Source: Opitutaceae bacterium
GTDB lineage: Bacteria > Verrucomicrobiota > Verrucomicrobiia > Opitutales > Opitutaceae
Direction: 5' to 3'
NCBI GenBank assembly: GCA_017994935.1
Contig: JAGOJU010000001.1
Coordinates: 62,001-126,000, forward strand
DNA: 64,000 nt
Under the pieces are notes generated by a model, which was not told the origin of the DNA, did no database searches, and worked only from the letters and a program-made list of their open reading frames with translations. Positions 1 through 9,929 of the stretch are shown piece after piece; the first letter of the stretch is position 1; the number at the start of each line of letters is the position of its first letter. A program made the translations under genes and the position numbers.

Positions 1-3000
1 GAGTCGATCAAGCACTTCAAGATTCCGGAGGGCTTCAAGATCGACCTCTTTGCCGCGGAGCCGATGCTCGCCAATCCGGTCGCCTTCACCTTTGACGAAA
101 AGGGCACCGCCTATGTCGCCGAGACCTACCGCTACCGGACAAGCGTCCTCGATATCCGCGACTACATGCCGATGCTGGAGCAGGAACTGGCCTCACGCAC
201 TGTCGAGGACCGCGTGCAGACGATCCTCGACCAGTTTGGCGTCGAAGGTGAAAGGCAGCTCTCCATCGAAACCGAGGTGGTGCGACGCATTGCCGACACC
301 AACGGCGACGGCGTGGCCGATACATCCAGCGACTTCGCCAGCGGTTTCAACAGCCCGCTCGACGGCATTGCATCGGGCGTGCTCGCGCGCGACGGCAAGG
401 TCTGGCTCACCAACATTCCCCATCTCTGGCTCCTCGACGGAGCCGATGCCAACGGCAAGTCCAGGGGCCGCACCTCGCTCAGCTACGGCTACGGCGTGCG
501 CTTCGGTTTCACCGGTCACGACCTGCACGGCCTGATCATGGGCCCGGATGGGAAACTCTACTTTTCAATCGGCGACCGGGGCGCTCATGCGAAGGCAGTC
601 GACGGCAGCCTGGTCGACACGCCTGACGCGGGGGCCGTTTTCCGCTGCTGGCCGGACGGCAGCGAACTGGAAATCGTGCACGGCGGCCTGCGCAATCCCC
701 AGGAACTCGCCTTCGACGATTTCGGCAACCTCTTCACGGGGGACAACGACTCCGATCAGGGCGACGTCGAACGCTGGGTTCAGATCGCCGAGGGTGGTGA
801 CAGCGGATGGCGGGTGGGATACCAGTACAATCCCCTCGGCAAGGCCGGTCCGTGGAATTTCGAAAAAATGTGGCAGCCCTATCACGAGGGTCAGCCCGCC
901 TACATTCTCCCCCCGATCGTGAACACGGCCGATGGTCCGTCCGGTCTCACCCACTATCCCGGCACGGGGCTTCCGTCGGGTTACCGCGACGTGTTTTTCA
1001 TGTGCCATTTCAAGGGCTCGTTCACCAACAGCAGCATCTACCTCTACGCCCTTGATCCGCAGGGTGCCTCGTTCAAGATGCGCCGCCAGGAGGAGTTCAT
1101 GAGCGGCATCCTGCCCACCGATGTTGATTTCGGACCTGACAGCAGGCTGTATTTCTCCGATTGGGGAAATGGCTGGGGCCAGACCAGGAAGGGACGCCTC
1201 TATGCGCTGACAAATGAAGCCACGGTCGGCGATCCCCTGATCAAGGAAACGCAGCACCTTCTGGCTGACGGGATGAAGAACCGTTCCGACGCCGAGCTCT
1301 ATGCCTTGATCGGTCATCAGGACCAGCGGGTCCGCCGTGAAGCCCAATACGCACTCGCGGCAAAGGGCACGGCTGCGATTCCGCTGCTGGCGCAGGTGGC
1401 GGCCCATCATTTTCGTCAGCTCGCGCGCATCCACGCCGTATGGGCGCTCGGCCAGATTGGTCACAAGCACGCGGAAGCCTTTCGTCCCGTCCTGCCGCTG
1501 CTCACGGACCCCGATGCAGAAGTCCGCGCGCAATCCGCCAAGGTGCTCGGCGATGGGCGTGTCGCAGCCGCGTTCGAGCCGCTCCTCGCAGCACTCAAGG
1601 ACTCCTCGAGCCGCGTCCGCTATTTTGCGGCGCAGAGCCTTGGCAAACTGGGCCGCACGGAGGCGACTCCTGCATTGATCGAACTCATTCGGGAAAATGC
1701 AGATCGCGACCTCTACCTGCGCCACGCAGGCGTGATGGGCCTCGTCGGTTGCAGGAATCTGTCCGCACTTGAAGCCGCATCGGGTGATCCGTCCCGATCG
1801 GTGCGCCTGGGTGTGCTCCTTGCGTACCGCCGCTTGAACCGGCCCGAAATCGCCGGTTTCCTTGCAGACAGCGATCCGTTCCTCGTCGCCGAGGCCGCGC
1901 GCGCCATCAATGACGCCCCGATCATCGACGCGCAGCCTTCGCTGGCGGCCATGCTGCCCTCCATGCCCATGGACGTGGACACCGGCCTTGGACTGCGTAT
2001 CCTCAATGCGCATTTCCGACTGGGACAGCCGGAGAACGCCGCGGCTCTTGCCGCCTTCGCTTCCCGCACGGACGCCCCCGATGCCCTGCGCATCGAGGCG
2101 CTCACCCATCTTGCTGCGTGGGGCCATCCGCCCGCACGCGACCGCATCGTCGGGGTTTATAGGCCGCTGCCGGTGCGCGACGCCACCCCCGCCGGCAGGG
2201 CGCTGGAGCCGTTTGCTCCCCGCCTCGTGGCCGACGCCCATGCCGACGTCCAGCTTGCAACCCTGCGCGCGGTCCAGGCGTTGAATCTCCGTTCGGCGGG
2301 TGACGCCCTTGTCGCCCTCGTGCTGCGCGAGGACGCCCATGTCGAGGCACGCGCCGCCGCGCTGAAGCCGCTTGCGGAATGGCATCACCCCCGCCTCGCG
2401 GAGGTCGTCAAGGCCGCGGGCCTATCCAAGGATGCGACCCTGCGCGCAACAGCGCAGAACTACTATTCCATCTTCTCCGCGGCCGAGGCGGTTCCCCTGC
2501 TCATCAACGCCCTCAATTCAGGCACGCTGGTGGAGAAACAGAGTGCCATCACCAACCTGGCGAAGCTCGACGATCCGCGTGTGGACAAGATCCTCGGAGA
2601 CTATCTTTCGCGTATGGACACCGACAGGAAGCTGGCCGGGCTTCAGGTCGAGATACTCGACGCGGTCGATGCCCGCAACAGCCCTGCATTGAAGCAGGCC
2701 ATGGAGAAACGCACCGCCGACCTCGCACATGCGCCGGTCGCGGAAAAGTACTCCTATGCGCTCGCAGGGGGCAACCGGGCGGAAGGCCGCCGGCTCTTCA
2801 CCGATCATCCCGTTCTCGCCTGTGTCCGATGCCATCGCATTCGCGCCGAGGGTGGCGAGGCTGGCCCCGCACTCGACAACATCGGGCACGAAAAATCGCG
2901 GGAATACATCCTCGAGTCGATCGTCGCGCCCAATGCCGCGATCGCCGCCGGATTTGATTCCGTCGCCCTCACGCTCAAGGACGGCAGTGTCAAGGTCGGC

Positions 3001-3231
3001 AGCATCGCCTCCGAGGACGAGAAATCCTATTCTCTGCGCCCTGCCTCCGGCGGGGATCTCGTCGTGGTTAAGAAGGCCAATGTCGTGAAACGCGAATCCG
3101 CCCCTTCCAGCATGCCGGATGTCTTCGGACTCATTCTCAAGCGCAGCGAACTCCGCGATCTGGTCGACTTCGTCTCAAGCCTCGGTGCCGGCAACCGCGG
3201 CCGGGCGCCGAAGGAACAAACCAGCCACTGA
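1..3231 (+). CDS. PVC-type heme-binding membrane-bound dehydrogenase with HEAT repeats (5' partial)
   Basis: The frame is open from the first base of the window, so the N-terminus and any signal peptide lie upstream; the first in-frame ATG (64) is internal. The first ~420 visible residues form a beta-propeller/PQQ-dehydrogenase-like region of the kind named membrane-bound dehydrogenase domain in Planctomycetes and Verrucomicrobia. Residues ~420-880 look like HEAT repeats. The C-terminus carries a CVRCH heme c motif encoded at bases 2821-2835, followed by the LILKRSELRDLVDFVSSL-type tail of the PVC heme-binding domain. Such proteins are exported and are inferred to oxidise sugars or pass electrons at the cell surface; the substrate is unknown. 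The family call is secure, the substrate is not. Confidence 0.9.
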   Translation, partial: ESIKHFKIPEGFKIDLFAAEPMLANPVAFTFDEKGTAYVAETYRYRTSVLDIRDYMPMLEQELASRTVEDRVQTILDQFGVEGERQLSIETEVVRRIADTNGDGVADTSSDFASGFNSPLDGIASGVLARDGKVWLTNIPHLWLLDGADANGKSRGRTSLSYGYGVRFGFTGHDLHGLIMGPDGKLYFSIGDRGAHAKAVDGSLVDTPDAGAVFRCWPDGSELEIVHGGLRNPQELAFDDFGNLFTGDNDSDQGDVERWVQIAEGGDSGWRVGYQYNPLGKAGPWNFEKMWQPYHEGQPAYILPPIVNTADGPSGLTHYPGTGLPSGYRDVFFMCHFKGSFTNSSIYLYALDPQGASFKMRRQEEFMSGILPTDVDFGPDSRLYFSDWGNGWGQTRKGRLYALTNEATVGDPLIKETQHLLADGMKNRSDAELYALIGHQDQRVRREAQYALAAKGTAAIPLLAQVAAHHFRQLARIHAVWALGQIGHKHAEAFRPVLPLLTDPDAEVRAQSAKVLGDGRVAAAFEPLLAALKDSSSRVRYFAAQSLGKLGRTEATPALIELIRENADRDLYLRHAGVMGLVGCRNLSALEAASGDPSRSVRLGVLLAYRRLNRPEIAGFLADSDPFLVAEAARAINDAPIIDAQPSLAAMLPSMPMDVDTGLGLRILNAHFRLGQPENAAALAAFASRTDAPDALRIEALTHLAAWGHPPARDRIVGVYRPLPVRDATPAGRALEPFAPRLVADAHADVQLATLRAVQALNLRSAGDALVALVLREDAHVEARAAALKPLAEWHHPRLAEVVKAAGLSKDATLRATAQNYYSIFSAAEAVPLLINALNSGTLVEKQSAITNLAKLDDPRVDKILGDYLSRMDTDRKLAGLQVEILDAVDARNSPALKQAMEKRTADLAHAPVAEKYSYALAGGNRAEGRRLFTDHPVLACVRCHRIRAEGGEAGPALDNIGHEKSREYILESIVAPNAAIAAGFDSVALTLKDGSVKVGSIASEDEKSYSLRPASGGDLVVVKKANVVKRESAPSSMPDVFGLILKRSELRDLVDFVSSLGAGNRGRAPKEQTSH

Positions 3232-3250
3232 GTTCAGTCCGTCCGTCCGC

Positions 3251-3278
3251 GCTGGCATCGCCTGTTGGCGATGCCAGC
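3251..3278 (+). terminator. 12-bp perfect hairpin after the heme dehydrogenase
   Basis: GCTGGCATCGCC, a TGTT loop and GGCGATGCCAGC form a perfect 12-bp stem starting 20 bases after the stop codon. No strong T-tract follows (only ATTTTG about 10 bases later), so this may be a weak intrinsic terminator or an mRNA 3'-end stabiliser. It separates the heme dehydrogenase from the nitrate operon. Confidence 0.65.
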
Positions 3279-3394
3279 CGGAGCGGAGATTTTGCCAGGG
3301 ACCGTCCCGCGGATAGGACTCGACAGTCCGCGGTGTCGGGGGTCTGCTTTGCCTGCAATTCCGTTGTCAGGTTGTCCGCTCTCCCTTCAGGCCC

Positions 3395-4441
3395 ATGTTT
3401 TCCACCCTGAATCTCCGGGCGCTCGGTGTCGCCGCCATCGCCACGCTTGCCCTGACAGGCGCCATCCTCGTCGGCTCGCGCAACCTCCAGAACTTTGACG
3501 CCGCGCTGATCGCCTATCTCTTCGGCGCGGTTTTCGCCTGGTTCGGCCTCGTCTACCGCTACGACGTCTGGCTCCAACGCCCACCCACCCGCCTCTACTG
3601 GAGGAGAGGCTGGCAGTTTTTCTTTTCCGGGCGGATGTTCGGCCACGGCTGGGCACTCGTGCGGCGCGGCTTCGAGGACATGTTCGCCCAGAGTTTCATA
3701 CGCAAACGCGGGGGCCTCCGCTGGGCCGGCCACATGCTCATCGCCTGGGGCTGCGTCATTGCGTTTGCGGTGACGTTCCCCCTGACCTTCGGATGGATCC
3801 ATTTCACCCTGGCCCAGGGGACCATCGACACCTACGAGGCGCACGTCTTCGGATTCCGCCTGTTCTCCTTTCCGCTCAACACCTTCATCGCGGCGAACAT
3901 CTTCCATGTGCTGAACTGGTCCTCCGTGATGATCATCATCGGCCTGGGCCTGATGATGCGCCGCCGCCTGACCGACGCCGGACAGATCGCGATCCAGACG
4001 TTCGAGGGCGACATCCTGCCGCTCATCCTGCTGGCGGCGATCGCAGTGACGGGGCTCGGTCTCACGTGGGACTACGAATTCATGCAGGGACGTGCCCACC
4101 AGTTCATGGCAATCACCCACGCCATCGTGGTGATCCTCTTCCTGCTCTGGATGCCTTTCGGAAAGTTTTTCCATATCTTTCAGCGGCCGGCGCAACTCGG
4201 CGTGGCGATCTACCGCCGCGAGGGCGCGATGGGGCCCCAGGCGGTGTGCCCGCACACGCAGGAACCCTTCGCCTCCCAGCTTCATATCGACGACCTCCGG
4301 ACAACCACCCGTGAGCTCGGCTACAATTTCACGCTGGCAGATGGCTCCTCGCATCTCCAATTGAGCCCGCAGGGCAAACGCGCTGCGCTTGCCAGTGCCC
4401 ACCTCGCGGCGCGCAAACGTTCCGGTTCCTTGTTCGGCTGA
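3395..4441 (+). CDS. b-type cytochrome membrane subunit, NarI/DsrM-like
   Basis: A 348-aa polytopic membrane protein, first gene of a five-gene co-directional operon. Helices are visible at ~10-28, ~37-55, ~112-135, ~160-190, ~210-228 and ~240-262. The segment [27 protein letters not shown] resembles the last helices of NarI/DsrM/HdrE-type quinol-oxidising heme b subunits, including paired histidines and the P-x-x-K-x-x-H turn. The soluble C-terminal ~80 residues contain VCPHTQ and no recognised cluster motif. In context it should feed quinol electrons to the molybdenum enzyme encoded 19 bases downstream. Exact family assignment is by pattern only; a MauN- or NapH-like anchor is an alternative. 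Confidence 0.7.
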   Translation: MFSTLNLRALGVAAIATLALTGAILVGSRNLQNFDAALIAYLFGAVFAWFGLVYRYDVWLQRPPTRLYWRRGWQFFFSGRMFGHGWALVRRGFEDMFAQSFIRKRGGLRWAGHMLIAWGCVIAFAVTFPLTFGWIHFTLAQGTIDTYEAHVFGFRLFSFPLNTFIAANIFHVLNWSSVMIIIGLGLMMRRRLTDAGQIAIQTFEGDILPLILLAAIAVTGLGLTWDYEFMQGRAHQFMAITHAIVVILFLLWMPFGKFFHIFQRPAQLGVAIYRREGAMGPQAVCPHTQEPFASQLHIDDLRTTTRELGYNFTLADGSSHLQLSPQGKRAALASAHLAARKRSGSLFG

Positions 4442-4460
4442 CGCCGTCATTCCATCGATC

Positions 4461-6677
4461 ATGGCCCGACTTCCCGCAACTCCCGAGCAGCTCATCGCCG
4501 CATTCGGACCGCACAAGAATTACCCGCCTCAGCAGGGATTTCCCGGCCGGGACGAGCCGGACCGCGTGGTGAAAACCCACTGCTGCTTCTGCGGCATGCA
4601 GTGCGGAATCAAACTTCTGGTGAAAAACAACCGTGTCGTCGGTTTCGATCCGTGGGAGGAGTTTCCCTACAACGAGGGACGCCTTTGCCCCAAGGGGGTC
4701 CAGCGCTACCTGCAGAACAATCATCCTGACCGGTTGCTGCATCCGCTGGAGCGCGCCGAGGGAACCGGATTCCGCCGCATCGCATGGGACGCCGCCATGG
4801 ACCGCACCGTGTCCGCGATCCGGCGCATCCAGGCCGAACACGGCCCGCATGCCTTCGGCATGCTTTCGGGGGTGTCACTCACAAACGAGAAAAGCTACCT
4901 CGTCGGAAAGTTTGCGCGACTCGCCCTCAAGACCCGGAACCTCGACTACAACGGCCGCCTGTGCATGGTCAGCGCGGGTGCCGGAAACAAGAAGGCCTTC
5001 GGACTCGACCGCGCATCGAACACCTACGAAGACCTGGCGCATGCGGAGGTCATCCTGATCTGCGGCACCAACATCAGCGAGACGTTCCCCACGCTGACGC
5101 ACTGGATCTGGCAGGCGCGCGACAACGGTGCCAGGCTGATTGTGGTCGATCCGCGTCTGACCCCGATCGCACGCACCGCCGACCTGCATCTGCCCGTGCG
5201 TCCAGGTCGCGATTCCGCGCTCTACGGGGCACTGCTGCACCAGCTCGTGAAGCATAACTGGCTGGACCACGACTTCATCGCGCGGCATACGACCGGATTC
5301 GAAGCGACCGCAGAGGCCGTGAAAGACTACGACCTGTCCTGGGCTGAGCGCGAGACGGGCATCGCCGCCGCGGACATCATGAAGGCCGCGGAAATGTGGG
5401 GACGCGCAAAGACCAGCTTCCTGCTGCACGCCCGCGGAATCGAGCACCACACCAAGGGCGTCGAGAATGTGCTCTCCTGCATCAATCTCGTGCTCGCCAC
5501 AGGCCGTATCGGCCGGCCCTACTGCGGCTACGGCACCATCACCGGCCAGGGCAACGGACAGGGAGGCCGCGAGCACGGACACAAGTGCGACCAGTTGCCG
5601 GGAAACAGGGACATCGAAAACCCCGAGCACCGGGCACACATCGCCCGCGTCTGGGGCGTACCCGAACCCGAAATCCCCCACAAGGGGCTCACCGCCTACG
5701 AAATCATCGAGGCGATCCACAGGGGGGAGATCCGCGGCCTCATCACGATCTGCTTCAATCCACTCGTCTCGCTCCCAAACAACAACTACGTCCGCGCCGC
5801 CTTCGAAAAGCTGGAGCACTACACGGCCATCGACTTTTTCCTCAGTGAAACCGCCCGCCATGCGGATGTCGTGCTTGCTGGCTCGCTGCACGAGGAGGAG
5901 GACGGCACTGTCACCACCGCGGAAGGAAGGGTCGTCCGTATCCGCCAGGCCGTTACACCTCCGGGAGAGGCGCGCACCGACACGGAGATCCTGCTCGAAC
6001 TCGCACGCAGGCTCGGCGCCGGCGACAAGTTTGCGTTCGAGAGCGCCGAGGACATCTTCACGGAGCTTCGCCACGCCTCGCAGGGAGGCACCGCCGACTA
6101 CTTCGGGATCACCTATGAGAAGATCGAGAAGACCATGGGGGTCTTCTGGCCCTGCCCCACCCTCGACCACCCGGGATCCCCACGACTCTGGGAGGACCGG
6201 AAATTTGCGACACCCGACGGCAGGGCGCATTTCAATCCGGTGAGCTACCGCGATCCGGGCGAGACCACGGACAGCGAATTCCCCGTGATCCTGACAACCG
6301 GCCGCGTGGTGTCCCAATACCTGAGCGGCACACAGACCCGGCGCATCGGCCGGCTGGTCGACCAGTATCCGGAGCCCCAGCTCGAAATCCACCCCGTGCT
6401 GGCCGCAAGGTACGGTATCCGCGACGGCGATCTCGTGCGCGTCGCAACCCGCCGCGGCTCGGCGGAGTTTCCCGCTCAGATCGTGGAGACGATCCGCCAG
6501 GACACCGTCTTCATCCCCTACCACTGGCCCGGTCGGAAGTCGGCAAATCAACTCACGTCCGGCGAACTCGACCCGATCTCGAAGATCCCCGAATTCAAGG
6601 TCTGCGCCGCCCAACTCCATCCCCTTGGCAGACCCGAGCCTCAGGCCGACCGGGCCGCGGCCTTTGCGAGCGCCTGA
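4461..6677 (+). CDS. Molybdopterin oxidoreductase, nitrate reductase catalytic subunit (NarB/NasA-like)
   Basis: A 738-aa protein of the DMSO reductase family. The start chosen is ATG 4461 ([10 protein letters not shown]); the frame is open to 4389 but that would overlap the preceding gene. The N-terminal 4Fe-4S site is C41-x2-C44-x3-C48 with C76 in the CPKG motif, followed by the molybdopterin-binding domains ([31 protein letters not shown], a [20 protein letters not shown] segment typical of NarB/NasA enzymes) and a C-terminal dinucleotide-binding domain ([17 protein letters not shown]). No Tat signal is present, so it should act in the cytoplasm. The family reduces nitrate to nitrite; the NarK-like transporter downstream supports nitrate over formate as substrate. 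A formate dehydrogenase-like activity cannot be excluded by sequence alone. Confidence 0.82.
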   Translation: MARLPATPEQLIAAFGPHKNYPPQQGFPGRDEPDRVVKTHCCFCGMQCGIKLLVKNNRVVGFDPWEEFPYNEGRLCPKGVQRYLQNNHPDRLLHPLERAEGTGFRRIAWDAAMDRTVSAIRRIQAEHGPHAFGMLSGVSLTNEKSYLVGKFARLALKTRNLDYNGRLCMVSAGAGNKKAFGLDRASNTYEDLAHAEVILICGTNISETFPTLTHWIWQARDNGARLIVVDPRLTPIARTADLHLPVRPGRDSALYGALLHQLVKHNWLDHDFIARHTTGFEATAEAVKDYDLSWAERETGIAAADIMKAAEMWGRAKTSFLLHARGIEHHTKGVENVLSCINLVLATGRIGRPYCGYGTITGQGNGQGGREHGHKCDQLPGNRDIENPEHRAHIARVWGVPEPEIPHKGLTAYEIIEAIHRGEIRGLITICFNPLVSLPNNNYVRAAFEKLEHYTAIDFFLSETARHADVVLAGSLHEEEDGTVTTAEGRVVRIRQAVTPPGEARTDTEILLELARRLGAGDKFAFESAEDIFTELRHASQGGTADYFGITYEKIEKTMGVFWPCPTLDHPGSPRLWEDRKFATPDGRAHFNPVSYRDPGETTDSEFPVILTTGRVVSQYLSGTQTRRIGRLVDQYPEPQLEIHPVLAARYGIRDGDLVRVATRRGSAEFPAQIVETIRQDTVFIPYHWPGRKSANQLTSGELDPISKIPEFKVCAAQLHPLGRPEPQADRAAAFASA

Positions 6678-6687
6678 CCCCGTCCCG

Positions 6688-7257
6688 ATGCAAAACACCC
6701 AGATCAGGACGGACGAGGAGTTCTTTGTGGATCCGCAGCGCTGCATCGGCTGCCGCGCCTGCGAGATGGCCTGTGCGGAATGCGAAACCAACGGGCAGAC
6801 GTCGATGATTCATGTCGACTATGTGGACCGCGCGGTCAGTCCGCAGACCTCCGTGCAGGTGTGCATGCATTGCGAGGATCCCGCCTGTGCGCGCGTGTGC
6901 CCGGCCGACGCGATCACCAAGGATGAGTTCGGTATCGTGCACACGGCCAACACCGCACGCTGCATCTCCTGCGCGAACTGCGTACTCGCATGCCCGTTCG
7001 GCGTGCCAAAGAAGATCGAGACGACGCAGATCATGATGAAGTGCAACATGTGCTACGACCGCACGAGCGCGGGAAAACGCCCCATGTGCGCAACGGTCTG
7101 CCCGAGCGGCGCCCTGTGGTTCGGCAAGCGCGAAAAGATGGCGCAGATGCGTCCGAACAGCACTCCCGTGAACACATTTTTCTTCGGCGCACAGACCGTG
7201 CGCACCAAGGTCAACATCATGATGCCGGCCGGCAGCACGGCGCTGCGGGTGGACTGA
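6688..7257 (+). CDS. 4Fe-4S ferredoxin-type electron-transfer subunit (four clusters)
   Basis: A 189-aa protein starting at ATG 6688, 10 bases after the catalytic gene. Four Cys-rich groups are visible: C19-x2-C22-x2-C25-x3-C29, [28 protein letters not shown] and [21 protein letters not shown]. This is the NarH/HybA/DmsB pattern of a wire carrying four [4Fe-4S] clusters between a membrane cytochrome and a molybdenum catalytic subunit. No signal peptide is present, in keeping with a cytoplasmic complex. Product and role are well supported; the precise partner is inferred from operon position. Confidence 0.85.
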   Translation: MQNTQIRTDEEFFVDPQRCIGCRACEMACAECETNGQTSMIHVDYVDRAVSPQTSVQVCMHCEDPACARVCPADAITKDEFGIVHTANTARCISCANCVLACPFGVPKKIETTQIMMKCNMCYDRTSAGKRPMCATVCPSGALWFGKREKMAQMRPNSTPVNTFFFGAQTVRTKVNIMMPAGSTALRVD

Positions 7258-7262
7258 TCCCC

Positions 7263-7784
7263 ATGGACGACTCAAGCAACGCCCCGCTGAAACCAAGACC
7301 CGGATGGGAAACCGACTTTCCCCACGAGCGCGTCGAGGCCACGCACGTTTCCCGCCGCGAATTCGCCAAATTCCTCTGCCTCGTTTCGGGAGGGCTGTGC
7401 GCAGGCACCGCATTTGTCGCGGTGAAGGACAAGTTGCTGCCGCCCCATCGCATCCTGGGCGAACATCCTGTCTGCCGCGTCGGCGACGTCCCGGCCGGCG
7501 GCACGCACGGCTTTACGCTGCCGGGTTCCCCGACACCCTATATCCTCATCCATCTGGAGTCCGGCGAATGGCGCGCCTTCGAACAGAAATGCACCCATCT
7601 GGCCTGCGCCGTGTTCTACAAGCCGGGCTCCGGAAAAATCGAGTGCCCGTGCCACAACGGCTGGTTCGATGCCCGCACCGGAGAGGTTCTCCAGGGACCT
7701 CCGCCCAGGCCCTTGCCGCAACTTGCCGTGATCGTTCGTGGCGGGGATATTCTGGTCGCCGAACTCGCAGCAAACCCCGCCTGA
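7263..7784 (+). CDS. Rieske [2Fe-2S] protein with Tat-like N-terminus
   Basis: A 173-aa protein. The Rieske ligands are C110-T-H112 and C128-P-C130-H131 (CTHLAC ... CPCHNGWFD), typical of the cytochrome bc1/arsenite oxidase/QcrA class. Residues 30-55 read SRREFAKFLCLVSGGLCAGT, a twin-arginine motif followed by a hydrophobic segment that probably anchors the protein with the cluster outside the cytoplasm. It lies 5 bases after the ferredoxin gene and 4 bases before narK. A periplasmic Rieske protein in an operon with a cytoplasmic nitrate reductase suggests an additional quinol-oxidising route. NirD is an alternative name for small Rieske proteins but NirD lacks the Tat segment. Confidence 0.85.
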   Translation: MDDSSNAPLKPRPGWETDFPHERVEATHVSRREFAKFLCLVSGGLCAGTAFVAVKDKLLPPHRILGEHPVCRVGDVPAGGTHGFTLPGSPTPYILIHLESGEWRAFEQKCTHLACAVFYKPGSGKIECPCHNGWFDARTGEVLQGPPPRPLPQLAVIVRGGDILVAELAANPA

Positions 7785-7788
7785 TGCC

Positions 7789-9321
7789 ATGAGTACGTTC
7801 CGCCGGGCGCAGAGTCAGGCCCATCCGAACAAGACCAATACCCTGTTCGTCGGGATCATCGGTGTGCTGATCCTCATCGTTTCACTGCAGGTCTGGCTGC
7901 TGACCGCCGTGCTCAATACCGCGCTCGGCGGCGACCTCGCCATTGTCTGGCCCGCATTCTACGCTTCGCTTGCGCTGTTCCTGGGGGGTGCCGGACTGGT
8001 TCGCTTCATGCCACAGCCCCTGCGCCTGGCCCTCGTCCCGGAGAAGGCCGAGGCGTTTGCAAACGTTGCGCTGGCATGGCGGACACTGATCATCAGCGCC
8101 ACCTCTCTGGCCCTGGCCTTCGCCGTGTGGTTCATGTGGTCCGCAATCGCCATCAAGCTCTCCGCTGCCGGTTTTGCGATTTCTCCCCAGCAGCGCTTCT
8201 GGCTCACCGCCGCGCCAGTGCTGCTCGGATCCCTGCTTCGCATCCCCTACGGACTCATTGTCTCCCGCTTCGGCAGCAGGAACTCCTACACGGTTGTCAC
8301 CCTCCTGATGCTCATCCCTTGCATCGGCACCGGGATGGCACTTCGCGATCCGTCCACCTCCTTCGGAACCCTCCTCTTCTGGGCCTCGCTGACCGGCATT
8401 GCGGGGGCCAATTTCGCGACCTCCATGGCGACGGTCACGCTCTGGTTTCCCCGACAGCTCCAGGGTTCGGCACTCGGCATCAACGGCCTAGGCAACCTGG
8501 GCGTCACGCTCGCACAGCTCATCATCCCCGCCATTGTCGGCGTCGCGGTCTTCGGCGGGCTCGCGGGTGATCCACTGACGCTTGCACTGGCGGGGGGTGG
8601 GACACGGACGGTCTGGTTGAGCAACGCCGCATTTGTCTGGATCCCCGTCATCCTGGTTTGCTCCGCGGCCCTGTGGTTCGGGACAAAAAACTATCCGCAG
8701 CCGGCCAAGTCACTGGCGTCGCAGATCGTCGTCGCGCGACGCAAGCACACATGGGTTCTCTCGACGCTGTACTTCCTTACCTTCGGAGCCTTTGTGGCGA
8801 TGGGGGCATCGCTGCCGCTGATCATCAATGAGGTCTTCGCGAATGCTCCGGGGGGAGGGCCAAATCCCCTGCTCTACTCGCCCTTTGCGGTGCTTGTGGC
8901 GACACTCACACGTCCCCTCGGCGGATGGATGGCAGACCGGTGGAGCGCAGGGGCGGTGACCGCCGGCAGCATATCGGTGATGGCAATCTGCGGCTTCAGC
9001 CTGTCCCAGTTCCTCGAACCCGACTCATTCCGGGGGTTTTTCTGGACCATCATGATCCTTTGCGCGGCAGCGGGGATTGGCAATGGTTCCATCTTCAAGA
9101 TCATCCCCACCGTGATGGGTGCTGAGGCCGGTGCAGCCATCGGCTTCGTCAGCTGCCTCGGTGCGCTGGGGGGATTCTTTCCTCCGTTGCTTCTCGGATG
9201 GTGCCTGCACCACCTCGGCTCCCCGGCCTGGGCGTACACCACGATGGCGATCTTTGCGCTCGGTTGCTTCGGCCTCAATTGGGCGCACTACTGGCGCCGC
9301 ACCTCGCCCACCCGCTGCTGA
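7789..9321 (+). CDS. narK: NarK-like nitrate/nitrite MFS transporter
   Basis: A 510-aa membrane protein with about 12 predicted helices starting near residue 17. NarK-family signatures are visible: RIPYGLIVSRFGSRNSYT after helix 4, GIAGANFATSMATVTLWFPRQLQGSALGINGLGNLGVTLAQL (nitrate signature 1) and GNGSIFKIIPTVMGAEAGAAIGFVSCLGALGGFFPPLLLG (nitrate signature 2). Members import nitrate or exchange it for nitrite. It is last in the nitrate operon. The start is ATG 7789, four bases after the Rieske stop; the first ~17 residues form a polar cytoplasmic tail. No nitrite reductase gene is present in the window, so the fate of nitrite is not shown here. Confidence 0.88.
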   Translation: MSTFRRAQSQAHPNKTNTLFVGIIGVLILIVSLQVWLLTAVLNTALGGDLAIVWPAFYASLALFLGGAGLVRFMPQPLRLALVPEKAEAFANVALAWRTLIISATSLALAFAVWFMWSAIAIKLSAAGFAISPQQRFWLTAAPVLLGSLLRIPYGLIVSRFGSRNSYTVVTLLMLIPCIGTGMALRDPSTSFGTLLFWASLTGIAGANFATSMATVTLWFPRQLQGSALGINGLGNLGVTLAQLIIPAIVGVAVFGGLAGDPLTLALAGGGTRTVWLSNAAFVWIPVILVCSAALWFGTKNYPQPAKSLASQIVVARRKHTWVLSTLYFLTFGAFVAMGASLPLIINEVFANAPGGGPNPLLYSPFAVLVATLTRPLGGWMADRWSAGAVTAGSISVMAICGFSLSQFLEPDSFRGFFWTIMILCAAAGIGNGSIFKIIPTVMGAEAGAAIGFVSCLGALGGFFPPLLLGWCLHHLGSPAWAYTTMAIFALGCFGLNWAHYWRRTSPTRC

Positions 9322-9391
9322 ACAGTAGCGCCGGTGCGACCGGAGTCTCGCGCGAAACCTCGGAATGCATCGAAAGACGGGCTGCCGCTTG

Positions 9392-9434
9392 CGGCGAGCG
9401 GCGCTGATTTTCCAACCGGGCACGACGAAGCGTG
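9392..9434 (+). repeat. REP-like intergenic repeat, copy 1 (3' truncated)
   Basis: GGCGAGCGGCGCTGATTTTC followed by a slightly varied linker and CCGGGCACGACGAAGCGTG. It matches the copy at 10384 over ~42 bases but ends after GCGTG, losing the closing arm of the hairpin. It lies left of the toxin-antitoxin module. Confidence 0.7.
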
Positions 9435-9496
9435 AAGGACATGCGACCAATAGGTGCCGACGTTTGCCAATTTGGAAATCGATATGGCGACGTTTC

Positions 9497-9524
9497 TTGA
9501 CATCCATCACAAAAATGCGATAAT
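9497..9524 (+). promoter_or_regulatory. Near-consensus sigma70-type promoter of the toxin-antitoxin module
   Basis: A perfect -35 box TTGACA (9497-9502), a 16-bp spacer and GATAAT (9519-9524) precede the toxin start at 9540. Two direct copies of GRCGACGTTT (9456-9465 and 9486-9495), 30 bp apart, lie just upstream, the second abutting the -35 box. They are candidate binding sites for the Xre antitoxin, which usually autoregulates such operons. Confidence 0.6.
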
Positions 9525-9539
9525 CGCTCCTACTGATCC

Positions 9540-9929
9540 ATGCCCGCCATCAACGTCGGATTCTACCAGGATCGCCCTGGGGACTCTCCAGTTGTTGATT
9601 GGCTGAGAAAGCTCAATGAAACCCATCCCAGAGCATTCGACAAGTGTCGCGCAGCCATCGCACAGTTGGCCCTTCACGGACACGAACTTCGTCGTCCGGA
9701 GTCCGATTACCTGCGCGATGGCATCCACAAGCTGCGTGTCCGGTTGGGATCGGTCAACTATCGTCTGTTCTATTTCTTCCATGCGCGCACGGTTTCCGTT
9801 GTCGCCCACGGCTTGACGAAAGAAACCGCCATTCCCGCCAGTGACATCCAACAAGCCATCGAACGGAAAGCTGCATTCGCTGCAAATCCCACCGCCCATA
9901 CATTTAGCGGAGAAACCGAAGATGCCTAA
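9540..9929 (+). CDS. RelE/HigB-family (Gp49-like) toxin
   Basis: A 129-aa protein of the phage-derived Gp49/HigB toxin group. The central segment LRDGIHKLRVRLGSVNYRLFYFFHARTVSVVAHGLTKE matches the conserved beta-sheet core in which basic residues and an aromatic cut ribosome-bound mRNA. It is followed by an overlapping Xre antitoxin gene, the toxin-first order typical of higBA modules. It lies between two direct REP-like copies, which suggests acquisition as a cassette. The call as a type II toxin is firm; toxicity itself is inferred. Confidence 0.85.
   Translation: MPAINVGFYQDRPGDSPVVDWLRKLNETHPRAFDKCRAAIAQLALHGHELRRPESDYLRDGIHKLRVRLGSVNYRLFYFFHARTVSVVAHGLTKETAIPASDIQQAIERKAAFAANPTAHTFSGETEDA

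Noticed and set aside
565..2388. Long minus-strand open frame (~600 codons) opposite the heme dehydrogenase
   Set aside because: High-GC DNA leaves the antisense frame open; its residues are low in complexity and match no domain, while the plus strand has a CxxCH motif and HEAT repeats.
4875..6791. 638-codon minus-strand frame opposite the nitrate reductase gene
   Set aside because: Antisense shadow; the plus strand carries the full set of Mo/Fe-S motifs.
9340..9360. CCGGTGCGACCGG hairpin after narK as a terminator
   Set aside because: Stem is only 5 bp with no T-tract; too weak to call.
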